Origin: an uncultured Flavobacteriales bacterium
Lineage (GTDB): Bacteria; Bacteroidota; Bacteroidia; Flavobacteriales; BACL11
NCBI GenBank assembly: GCA_950069165.1
Contig: CATMIT010000081.1
Location: 1-6,315, forward strand
Length of the DNA: 6,315 nt
Direction: 5' to 3'
This document shows, piece by piece, positions 1 to 5,745 of this stretch. How positions within the stretch are numbered: position 1 is the first letter of the stretch; every line of letters begins with the position of its first letter. Made by a program: the position numbers and the translations under genes. The notes beneath the pieces are model-generated. The model was given only the letters and a program-made list of their open reading frames with translations. It did not search any database and was not told where the DNA came from.

Positions 1-140
1 TAGTTTATACTGCCGATCTTGATCAGTTTGTTGGTCAATTCACAAAAGAAGTTAGCTTAGCTACTTATCCGAAAGGAGTATACTTCTTAGAAATTACTAC
101 CGATAAAGGTGTGATTAATAAGAAACTAATCCTTCAATAA
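1..140 (+). CDS. C-terminal end of a secreted protein with a type IX secretion sorting domain (partial)
   Basis: Only the last 45 codons are in the window, read in the frame beginning at base 3 and ending at the TAA at 138-140; the 5' end lies outside. The visible tail contains LATYPKGVYFLEI followed by a hydrophilic turn (TTDKG) and the ending INKKLILQ. This is the typical pattern of the T9SS type A C-terminal sorting domain (Por_Secre_tail/TIGR04183 type): a small beta-sandwich with a 'l..yp.GvYfl.i' strand and a K-L-hydrophobic end strand. In this family the domain directs export across the outer membrane by the type IX system and is then cleaved off, leaving the cargo released or attached to the cell surface. 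The function of the cargo cannot be told from this fragment. It is followed at once by a strong terminator and is not part of the downstream operon. Confidence 0.85.
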   Translation, partial: VYTADLDQFVGQFTKEVSLATYPKGVYFLEITTDKGVINKKLILQ

Positions 141-161
141 GAAGTTTTAAACTATAAACCT

Positions 162-191
162 AAAAAAGCCCCGCTAGTCGGGGCTTTTTTT
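162..191 (+). terminator. Intrinsic terminator after the T9SS cargo gene
   Basis: A perfect inverted repeat, AAAAAAGCCCCG (162-173) and CGGGGCTTTTTT (179-190), encloses a five-base loop (CTAGT, 174-178), and the T run extends to 191. The GC-rich core followed by seven T residues is a textbook Rho-independent terminator. It begins 21 bases after the stop codon of the cargo gene. Because the A run on the left arm becomes a T run on the other strand, it could work in both directions. It separates the cargo gene from the Bat operon. Confidence 0.95.
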
Positions 192-238
192 ATTTTATTA
201 GGTAAAGAAAATACTAATTAAAAAAAATACCGTTCCAC

Positions 239-270
239 TTTGCAATTAGTTAGAACAAAAAGTAAATTTG
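239..270 (+). promoter_or_regulatory. Bacteroidetes-type promoter of the Bat operon
   Basis: TTTG at 239-242 (-33 element) and TAAATTTG at 263-270 (-7 element, exact match to TAnnTTTG) are separated by 20 bases, the spacing known for the primary sigma factor of Bacteroidetes. The -7 box ends 24 bases before the moxR ATG, so transcription should start near 275-278 and leave a 5' leader of only about 17-20 bases. That leader (to 294) is A-rich and has no Shine-Dalgarno. The region between terminator and promoter (192-238) is AT-rich, which could act like an UP element, but I see no operator repeat. Confidence 0.8.
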
Positions 271-294
271 CCTCCCTTAAATTAAAAACACAAA

Positions 295-1296
295 ATGGAA
301 GAGACACTAACAACCGACATTAAGCTGTTAAACGAAAAAATAAACAAAGAAAGCGCCATCATTGATATGCTTACTATGGAAATAGGAAAAGTAATTGTAG
401 GGCAAAAAGAAATGACTGAACGACTTTTAGTAGCTCTTTTATCAAGCGGACATATACTTTTAGAAGGCGTACCAGGTTTAGCAAAAACACTTGCCATAAG
501 TACCCTATCGCAAACCATAGATGCAAAATTCAGCCGTTTGCAATTTACTCCTGATTTACTTCCTGCCGATTTGATTGGTACGCAAATATACAGCTCGAAA
601 AAAGAGCAATTTTCTGTAAAAAAAGGACCGATTTTTGCTAACTTTATTCTAGCAGATGAAATAAATCGAGCGCCAGCAAAAGTACAATCCGCCCTTTTGG
701 AAGCCATGCAGGAAAGACAAGTAACCATTGGTGGAGAAACATTTAAATTGGAAGAGCCATTTTTGGTGATGGCAACACAAAACCCTGTTGAACAAGAAGG
801 AACTTACCCATTGCCAGAAGCACAAGTAGATAGGTTTATGCTAAAAGTAATCATTGATTATCCTCAGAAAGAGGAAGAAAAATTAATTATTCGACACAAC
901 CTAGCACAAACATTCCCTACGGTAAATAAAGTGCTAAGTAAAGATGCAATTATTCAAGCGAGAAATATTGTGAAGCAAGTGTATATGGATGAAAAAATTG
1001 AGCAATACATAATTGATATTGTATTCGCTACCAGAAATCCTGAAAAATATGGCTTAGAAAAATTAAAAGATTTAATCAGTTTTGGCGCTTCTCCAAGAGC
1101 GAGTATCAATCTGGCAATAGCCAGCAAAGCTTATGCTTTTATAAAAAGAAGAGGTTATGTAATTCCAGAGGATGTTCGTGCACTTTGCTATGATGTATTG
1201 CGCCATAGAATCAACTTAACCTATGAGGCGGAAGCCGAAAACATTAGCTCGGAAGACATCATAAAAGACATCCTGAACACAGTAGAGATTCCTTAA
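295..1296 (+). CDS. moxR: MoxR-family AAA+ ATPase
   Basis: A 333-residue cytoplasmic AAA+ ATPase of the MoxR type, close to the usual family length. Visible motifs are Walker A GVPGLAKT (58-65), Walker B FILADEINR (117-125, with D121 and E122), sensor 1 ATQNP (160-164), the arginine-finger segment PEAQVDRF (174-181, R180), and sensor 2 GASPRAS (264-270, R268). All key ATPase residues are present, so it should be active. MoxR proteins are thought to act as chaperones that use ATP hydrolysis to remodel or load cofactors into partner proteins, usually vWA-domain proteins encoded next door. Here the partners would be the DUF58 protein, which starts directly at the base after this stop codon (TAA|ATG), and BatA/BatB. 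The ATG at 295 fits the promoter upstream and precedes all conserved motifs. It is the first gene of the operon. The exact client is not known. Confidence 0.95.
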   Translation: MEETLTTDIKLLNEKINKESAIIDMLTMEIGKVIVGQKEMTERLLVALLSSGHILLEGVPGLAKTLAISTLSQTIDAKFSRLQFTPDLLPADLIGTQIYSSKKEQFSVKKGPIFANFILADEINRAPAKVQSALLEAMQERQVTIGGETFKLEEPFLVMATQNPVEQEGTYPLPEAQVDRFMLKVIIDYPQKEEEKLIIRHNLAQTFPTVNKVLSKDAIIQARNIVKQVYMDEKIEQYIIDIVFATRNPEKYGLEKLKDLISFGASPRASINLAIASKAYAFIKRRGYVIPEDVRALCYDVLRHRINLTYEAEAENISSEDIIKDILNTVEIP

Positions 1297-2172
1297 ATGA
1301 GTACAAGCGAATTATTAAAGAAAGTCCGCAAGATTGAGATAAAAACTAAAGGACTTTCTAATCATATTTTTGCTGGCGAATACCACACCGCCTTTAAGGG
1401 AAAAGGCATGGCTTTTTCGGAAGTGCGTGAATACCAAGCGGGGGATGATGTAAGAACAATTGACTGGAATGTAACGGCTCGTTATAACAATCCTTATGTG
1501 AAAATTTTTGAGGAAGAAAGGGAAATGACTGTAATGCTTCTTATTGATATTAGCAAATCAGGAAAGTTTGGCACTGAAAATAAAACGAAAAAGGAAATTG
1601 CTACTGAACTTTCTGCTGTTTTGGCTTTTTCTGCCATACAGAATAATGATAAAGTGGGGGTGATTTTCTTTACTGATATTATTGAAAAATTTATCCCGCC
1701 AAAGAAAGGAAAGTCGCATATTTTACGAATTATTAGGGAGCTTTTGGCCTTTGAGCCAGAAAACTCTGGCACTAATATTGCTGTGGCTTTGGAATATTTT
1801 TCTTCTGTTATTAAAAAAAGATCTGTTTGTTTTATTCTCTCTGATTTTTTGGATGATGATTTTACAAAACCATTGCAAATAGCCAACAAAAAACATGATA
1901 TTATTGCAATACGAATACACGACAAAAGAGAGGAAAGTATGCCAAATGTTGGAATGATTAAAATGTTAGATTCTGAAAGTGGAAAAATAACTTGGATAGA
2001 TACATCATCCAAAAAAATACGAATAAATTTTGGGGGTAATTACAAAAAAAGGGTCGAAAAATTAAAACAGGATTTTCTTCTTTGCGGAGTGGATCATATC
2101 AATATTAACACTACTGAATCCTATATAAAACCGCTTATCAACTTTTTTAAAAAAAGAGAACAAAGAAAATAA
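1297..2172 (+). CDS. DUF58 domain protein (vWA-like partner of MoxR)
   Basis: A 291-residue soluble protein without signal peptide or membrane segment. The DUF58 signature is clear: GKGMAFSEVREYQAGDD (35-51) followed by VRTIDWNVTAR (52-62). The remainder has a von Willebrand A-like fold: the strand VMLLIDISKSG (79-89) carries a full DxSxS MIDAS triplet (D84, S86, S88), T159 in SGTN lies where the MIDAS threonine is expected, and ILSDF (180-184, D183) fits the later MIDAS aspartate. Metal binding is therefore plausible, which is not true of all DUF58 proteins. DUF58 genes are nearly always paired with moxR, and the product is thought to be a cytosolic client or adaptor of the ATPase. It starts immediately after moxR with no spacing, and its stop overlaps the next start by one base (TAATG), which suggests translational coupling. 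Compact DUF58 proteins such as this lack the N-terminal membrane helices found in longer relatives. Confidence 0.93.
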   Translation: MSTSELLKKVRKIEIKTKGLSNHIFAGEYHTAFKGKGMAFSEVREYQAGDDVRTIDWNVTARYNNPYVKIFEEEREMTVMLLIDISKSGKFGTENKTKKEIATELSAVLAFSAIQNNDKVGVIFFTDIIEKFIPPKKGKSHILRIIRELLAFEPENSGTNIAVALEYFSSVIKKRSVCFILSDFLDDDFTKPLQIANKKHDIIAIRIHDKREESMPNVGMIKMLDSESGKITWIDTSSKKIRINFGGNYKKRVEKLKQDFLLCGVDHININTTESYIKPLINFFKKREQRK

Positions 2173-3056
2173 TGAGAAAGATTCTTTTTACCATTTTCTT
2201 TATTTCTGGCACTTTGCTTTTTGCACAAAATCTGAAATTGGATACTAATAGTATTCTGATTGGACAGCAGACAAAACTTAGCATTTCGTGCAGTTTTCAA
2301 AAAGGGGAGAAATTGCTTTGGCCAACTTTTAAGGACACTATAATAAAAGGAGTGGAAATTGTAGAAGAGGAAAAAATCGATAGTACAGTAAACGAAAACA
2401 CCATTACACTTTCCCAAAATTTTATCATAACCTCTTTCGATAGTGGAAGTTATTATATTGCCCCAATTGTTTTTAACGAAAACTTAAAAACAGAAGGGCT
2501 TATACTAAATGTGCAAACGATTACATTAGAAAATAATGCCGAAATAAAAGATATCAAACCACCAATAGATGCACCTTATGGATGGAGTGATATTTGGCCT
2601 TTTTTGCTTGGGATACTTTTAATAATTCTGATTTATTTTCTTTTGAAAAAATATTTGTTTGCAAAGAAAAAACAAGAGATAAAAGCTAAACCAAAAGTAA
2701 TTATTCCGTCTGATATAATTGCCATAAAAGCGCTTAATGATTTAAATAAAAGACAACTTTGGCAAAGTGGCAAGTTGAAACAATACCATTCTGAAATTTC
2801 AGAAATAATAAGGACTTATTTGGAGGATAGATTCCAAGTTTTGGCTTTGGAATTACCAACATTTGATATCCTTATTAGCTTGACAAAAAAAGGGTTAGCG
2901 AAAGAAGATTTGCAAACATTAACTACTATTTTGCAAAGAGCCGATATGGCAAAATATGCCAAAAGCAAACCAATAGATTCAGAAAATAAAGAAAGTATGA
3001 ACCTATCTGTTAGTTTTGTAAAAAATACTAAAGCAAAGGAGGTGAAAAATGAATAA
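2172..3056 (+). CDS. Bat operon membrane protein: BatD-like outer domain plus DUF4381-like cytosolic domain
   Basis: A 294-residue protein that is usually annotated as hypothetical. Residues 1-18 form a signal peptide (MRKILFTIFFISGTLLFA, cleavage before Q19). Residues 20-120 are beta-rich and resemble the repeats of BatD: an LKLDTNSILIGQQTKL start and a later FDSGSYYIAPIVF segment. A conserved-looking linker KDIKPPIDAPYGW (126-138) leads into one membrane helix (about 141-159, WPFLLGILLIILIYFLL), followed by a basic KK/AKKK stretch that places the C-terminal part in the cytoplasm. Residues 185-235 contain ALNDLNKRQLWQSGKLKQYH and EISEIIRTYLEDRFQVLALE-LPTFD, matching my memory of DUF4381, a small family found between DUF58 and vWA genes in similar operons. 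Position here is exactly that slot. It could connect periplasmic BatC/BatD with cytosolic MoxR/DUF58. The assignment to DUF4381 rests on motif recognition and context only. The ATG overlaps the previous stop (TAATG). Confidence 0.75.
   Translation: MRKILFTIFFISGTLLFAQNLKLDTNSILIGQQTKLSISCSFQKGEKLLWPTFKDTIIKGVEIVEEEKIDSTVNENTITLSQNFIITSFDSGSYYIAPIVFNENLKTEGLILNVQTITLENNAEIKDIKPPIDAPYGWSDIWPFLLGILLIILIYFLLKKYLFAKKKQEIKAKPKVIIPSDIIAIKALNDLNKRQLWQSGKLKQYHSEISEIIRTYLEDRFQVLALELPTFDILISLTKKGLAKEDLQTLTTILQRADMAKYAKSKPIDSENKESMNLSVSFVKNTKAKEVKNE
3035..3044 (+). promoter_or_regulatory. Full Shine-Dalgarno sequence before batA
   Basis: AAAGGAGGTG lies four bases before the batA ATG at 3049 and is complementary to the classic anti-Shine-Dalgarno end of 16S rRNA. 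It sits inside the last codons of the preceding gene (A-K-E-V-K-N-E-stop). It supports the choice of ATG 3049 even though this start overlaps the upstream gene by eight bases. No other start in the operon has such a site. Confidence 0.75.
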
Positions 3057-4038
3057 TATCGAATTTGTAAATCCTGAATATTTTTATCTTTTACTGCTTG
3101 TTCTGGCAATTGGAATTTGGTATTTCTTGCAAAGAAAAAAAATACAATCTAACATTTTGTTTTCAGACACAAGTGGCATTGAAAGTGTTAAAACCCTAAA
3201 AAATCGACTCATCCATCTTCCTCTTATTTTAAAATTATTAGCTGCTGCTTTGCTTATTATTGCTTTGGGAAGGCCACAATCTACTTCTAGTTGGGAGGAC
3301 AGCACCACAGAAGGAATCGACATCATTCTTTCTATGGATATTTCCGGGAGTATGTTGGCAGAAGATTTAAAACCTAACAGATTGGAGGCCTCTAAAAATG
3401 TAGCGCTCGATTTTATTTCAAAAAGAGTGAATGATAGAATTGGATTGGTAGTTTTTAGCGGAGAAAGTTTTACCCAATGCCCCCTTACTACTGACCACAA
3501 TGTGCTAATCAATCTATTTAAAGATATCAAAAGCGGCATGATAGCAGATGGTACTGCCATTGGGATGGGTTTGGCAACAGCCGTGAACCGACTAAAAGAT
3601 AGCAAAGCCATAAGTAGAGTGATTATTTTACTCACAGATGGGGTAAATAATCAGGGATTAGTGGCACCACTTACTGCTGCTGAAATTGCAGAGAAATTTG
3701 GGATTCGTGTTTATACCATTGGTGTGGGAACTCAAGGTTATGCCCCCTACCCTTTTAAAACTCCTTTTGGTGTGCAATACCAAGATATTGAAGTGCAAAT
3801 TGATGAAAAAACATTGCAAGATATTGCTACTATTACGGATGGAAAATATTTCAGAGCAACCAATAACAAATCCTTAAAAGAAATTTATCAGGACATTAAT
3901 AAATTGGAAAAATCAAAAATAGAAACAACAGAATACCACCAAAGAAAGGAGGAATTTTTGCCTTACGCTTTATTGGCTTTACTTTTTCTTTGCCTTTCTT
4001 TTGTGCTGAAAACCACTTTTTTAAAATCAATTCCTTAA
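3049..4038 (+). CDS. batA: BatA, inner-membrane vWA-domain protein
   Basis: A 329-residue membrane protein with the standard BatA layout: two N-terminal membrane helices (about 10-27 and 57-75), a vWA domain (about 89-285), and one C-terminal helix (about 302-321). The MIDAS is complete: DISGSM (97-102, D97/S99/S101), T169 in DGTAIG, and LLTDG (194-198, D197). The segment GTQGYAPYPFKTPFGVQYQD (227-246) followed by IDEKTLQDIA is characteristic of BatA and sets it apart from BatB. BatA is thought to form a complex with BatB and the other Bat proteins, with the vWA domain mediating metal-dependent protein contacts; MoxR is a candidate regulator of that complex. The gene overlaps the previous one by eight bases, has its own strong ribosome binding site, and abuts batB directly (TAA|ATG). 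Confidence 0.95.
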   Translation: MNNIEFVNPEYFYLLLLVLAIGIWYFLQRKKIQSNILFSDTSGIESVKTLKNRLIHLPLILKLLAAALLIIALGRPQSTSSWEDSTTEGIDIILSMDISGSMLAEDLKPNRLEASKNVALDFISKRVNDRIGLVVFSGESFTQCPLTTDHNVLINLFKDIKSGMIADGTAIGMGLATAVNRLKDSKAISRVIILLTDGVNNQGLVAPLTAAEIAEKFGIRVYTIGVGTQGYAPYPFKTPFGVQYQDIEVQIDEKTLQDIATITDGKYFRATNNKSLKEIYQDINKLEKSKIETTEYHQRKEEFLPYALLALLFLCLSFVLKTTFLKSIP

Positions 4039-5061
4039 ATGCTAAGATATGAAAATATAGAATATCTGAATCTGCTTTATGGGCTTATACCTATTGTAGT
4101 GCTGATGGTATATTACAGAAATTGGAAAAGTAAAGCATTGAAAAACTTTGGAAAAGAACTTTCAAAACATGGCTTAATTTCTACATTTTCAAAGGGTAGA
4201 GAAAACATAAAATTTGCCATCCTTTTCCTTTGTCTTTCAAGTATTATAATAGGAATTTCTAATCCTCAAATTGGCACAAAAATGGAGGAAGTAAAAAGAG
4301 AAGGAGTCGATTTGATGATTGCATTGGATCTATCAAATAGCATGCTAGTAGAGGACATAAAACCCAACCGTTTGGAAAGAGCACGACAAGCAATTTCGCG
4401 TCTTATCGATAAATTAGAGGGCGACAGAATTGGGCTGATTGTATTTGCTGGTGATGCTTATGTGCAACTGCCAATCACTACAGATTATTCTGCGGCAAAA
4501 TTATTCCTCTCTACTGTAAATACGGATATTATTCCAACCCAAGGTACAGCCATTGGCAAGGCCATTTCTCTTAGTATGCGTTCCTTTGATATGGAAAATG
4601 GACAGAATAAAGCAATCATCATAATTACGGATGGGGAAAACCATGAAGATGATGCATTGGAGCAAGCAAAATCAGCAAATGAGAAAGGTGTTTTCATACA
4701 TACTTTGGGAATGGGCCTGAGTAAAGGTGGACCAATTCCTGTCTATAATAAATATGGAAATATTACGGGCTACAGAAAAGATAGAGAGGGTAATACGATA
4801 ATTAGCAAACTGAATGAACAAATGTTGCAGGATATTGCCTTTGCCGGAAAAGGCACTTATGTAAGAGCAAACAACACACAAGCAGGGCTTTCTGCACTTT
4901 TTGCTGAAATAAATAAGATGGAAAAGAAAGAAATTGGAACAATGATTTTTACAGCTTATAAAGACAGATTTCAACTCTTTTTATCCATTGCACTATTTCT
5001 TTTAATTTTTGATTTAGTTTTGCTGAGCAGAAAAAATAATTGGAAAAATTTGATCGGATAA
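4039..5061 (+). CDS. batB: BatB, inner-membrane vWA-domain protein
   Basis: A 340-residue paralogue of BatA with the same topology: membrane helices at about 9-26, 56-74 and 311-329, and a vWA domain between the second and third. The MIDAS is complete: DLSNSM (97-102, D97/S99/S101), T170 in QGTAIG, and ITDGE (196-200, D198). The block VEDIKPNRLERAR (104-116) closely matches AEDLKPNRLEASK in BatA. The GLSKGGPIPVYNKYGN region (226-241), followed by DREGNTIISKLNEQMLQDIA, is typical of BatB rather than BatA. It probably works as a hetero-complex with BatA and may contact the TPR protein BatC. It starts at the base after the batA stop, and its TAA shares one base with the batC ATG. No Shine-Dalgarno is visible, so translation is probably coupled to batA. 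Confidence 0.94.
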   Translation: MLRYENIEYLNLLYGLIPIVVLMVYYRNWKSKALKNFGKELSKHGLISTFSKGRENIKFAILFLCLSSIIIGISNPQIGTKMEEVKREGVDLMIALDLSNSMLVEDIKPNRLERARQAISRLIDKLEGDRIGLIVFAGDAYVQLPITTDYSAAKLFLSTVNTDIIPTQGTAIGKAISLSMRSFDMENGQNKAIIIITDGENHEDDALEQAKSANEKGVFIHTLGMGLSKGGPIPVYNKYGNITGYRKDREGNTIISKLNEQMLQDIAFAGKGTYVRANNTQAGLSALFAEINKMEKKEIGTMIFTAYKDRFQLFLSIALFLLIFDLVLLSRKNNWKNLIG

Positions 5062-5744
5062 TGATGAGAGTACTTTTTGTTTTTATACTTCTTCTACCGT
5101 TTATTGCAAACGCACAAAGTAAGAAAAATTATTTACGAAATGGTAACGATTTGTATCAAGACAGCCTGTTTAATGATGCAGAAATGAAATACAGAAAATC
5201 ATTGGAAAAGGACCAAGATTATTTTGCTGCTTCCTACAATTTGGCTGATGCCATTTACAAACAAGAAAGGTATGAGGAATCTTCTGCTCTTTTTGAAGCC
5301 CTAAAAGACAATGTAAAGGATAAAAATCAGCTCTCAAAAGTGTATCATAATTTAGGTAATTCCTTATTGAAGCAACAAAAATTGGAGGAGAGTATAGCTG
5401 CCTACAAAGATGCACTTAGGAATAATCCAACTGATAAGGACACAAGACATAATTTAGCCCTTGCTCAGCAAATGTTGAAACAGAAACAGGAACAACAAGA
5501 GCAAAACAAAGATGAAAAAGAAAACAAAAAGGACGAACAAAAGGAAAATCAGCAGAAGCAGAAAGAAGATAAAAAGCAAGAGCAAAAAGAACAAGAACAA
5601 CAGCCACAGGAAAAAGAGGATATGAGCAAGGAAACAGCCGAAAAAATGTTGGAAGCCCTGCAACAACAAGAAAAAGAGTTACAAGAGAAATTACAGAAAA
5701 AGAAAGCAAAGGGAAAAAAAGTAAAAGTTTTAAAAGATTGGTAA
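5061..5744 (+). CDS. batC: BatC, periplasmic TPR protein
   Basis: A 227-residue exported protein. I start it at ATG 5061, which overlaps the batB stop in a TAATG junction like that at 2170-2174; a further in-frame ATG follows at 5064. An in-frame TTG at 5040 would add seven charged residues before the signal peptide and is unlikely. Residues 1-18 are a signal peptide ending in ANA before QS. Residues 22-130 hold about three tetratricopeptide repeats, visible as GNDLYQDSLFNDAEMKYRKS, AASYNLADAIYKQERYEESS and YHNLGNSLLKQQKLEESIAA. A highly charged K/E/Q stretch follows (about 139-187), then the conserved C-terminal piece SKETAEKMLEALQQQEKELQ and an ending K-D-W seen in BatC proteins. TPRs bind proteins, so BatC is probably a scaffold on the periplasmic side for BatA, BatB or BatD. 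The exact partner is inferred. Confidence 0.9.
   Translation: MMRVLFVFILLLPFIANAQSKKNYLRNGNDLYQDSLFNDAEMKYRKSLEKDQDYFAASYNLADAIYKQERYEESSALFEALKDNVKDKNQLSKVYHNLGNSLLKQQKLEESIAAYKDALRNNPTDKDTRHNLALAQQMLKQKQEQQEQNKDEKENKKDEQKENQQKQKEDKKQEQKEQEQQPQEKEDMSKETAEKMLEALQQQEKELQEKLQKKKAKGKKVKVLKDW
5477..5620 (+). repeat. Low-complexity, T-depleted K/E/Q-coding tract in batC
   Basis: This 144-base stretch codes for almost nothing but Lys, Glu, Gln, Asn and Asp and contains only three T residues on the plus strand (5513, 5549, 5570). It is built from irregular iterations of CAA, CAG, AAA, GAA and GAG codons rather than a fixed-length tandem unit. The protein part is expected to be a charged helix or a disordered linker between the TPR domain and the conserved C-terminal segment. 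Similar tracts occur in other BatC proteins, with variable length. Confidence 0.8.
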
Positions 5745-5745
5745 A

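Noticed and set aside
192..238. Possible small RNA or riboswitch between terminator and promoter
   Set aside because: The stretch is plain AT-rich sequence without a stem of note, and the predicted transcript starts after it.
282..728. 148-codon reading frame on the minus strand across the moxR start
   Set aside because: It lies opposite the moxR coding region that holds the Walker motifs, extends over the promoter, and its translation has no recognisable domain.
1494..2012. 172-codon minus-strand frame inside the DUF58 gene
   Set aside because: It is the antisense shadow of a clear DUF58 coding region and resembles no protein family I know.
3084..3635. 183-codon minus-strand frame inside batA
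   Set aside because: Antisense to the conserved vWA/MIDAS coding region; no start context or family match.
3945..3960. Internal AAAGGAGG followed by an in-frame TTG near the end of batA
   Set aside because: It encodes R-K-E-E-F-L in the conserved approach to the last BatA membrane helix; an internal start would give only a short helix fragment.
5416..5709. Two leucine/phenylalanine-rich minus-strand frames that look like membrane proteins
   Set aside because: The complement of K/E/Q codons (AAA, GAA, CAA) reads as Phe/Leu-rich in any frame, so this is an artefact of the low-complexity tract in batC.
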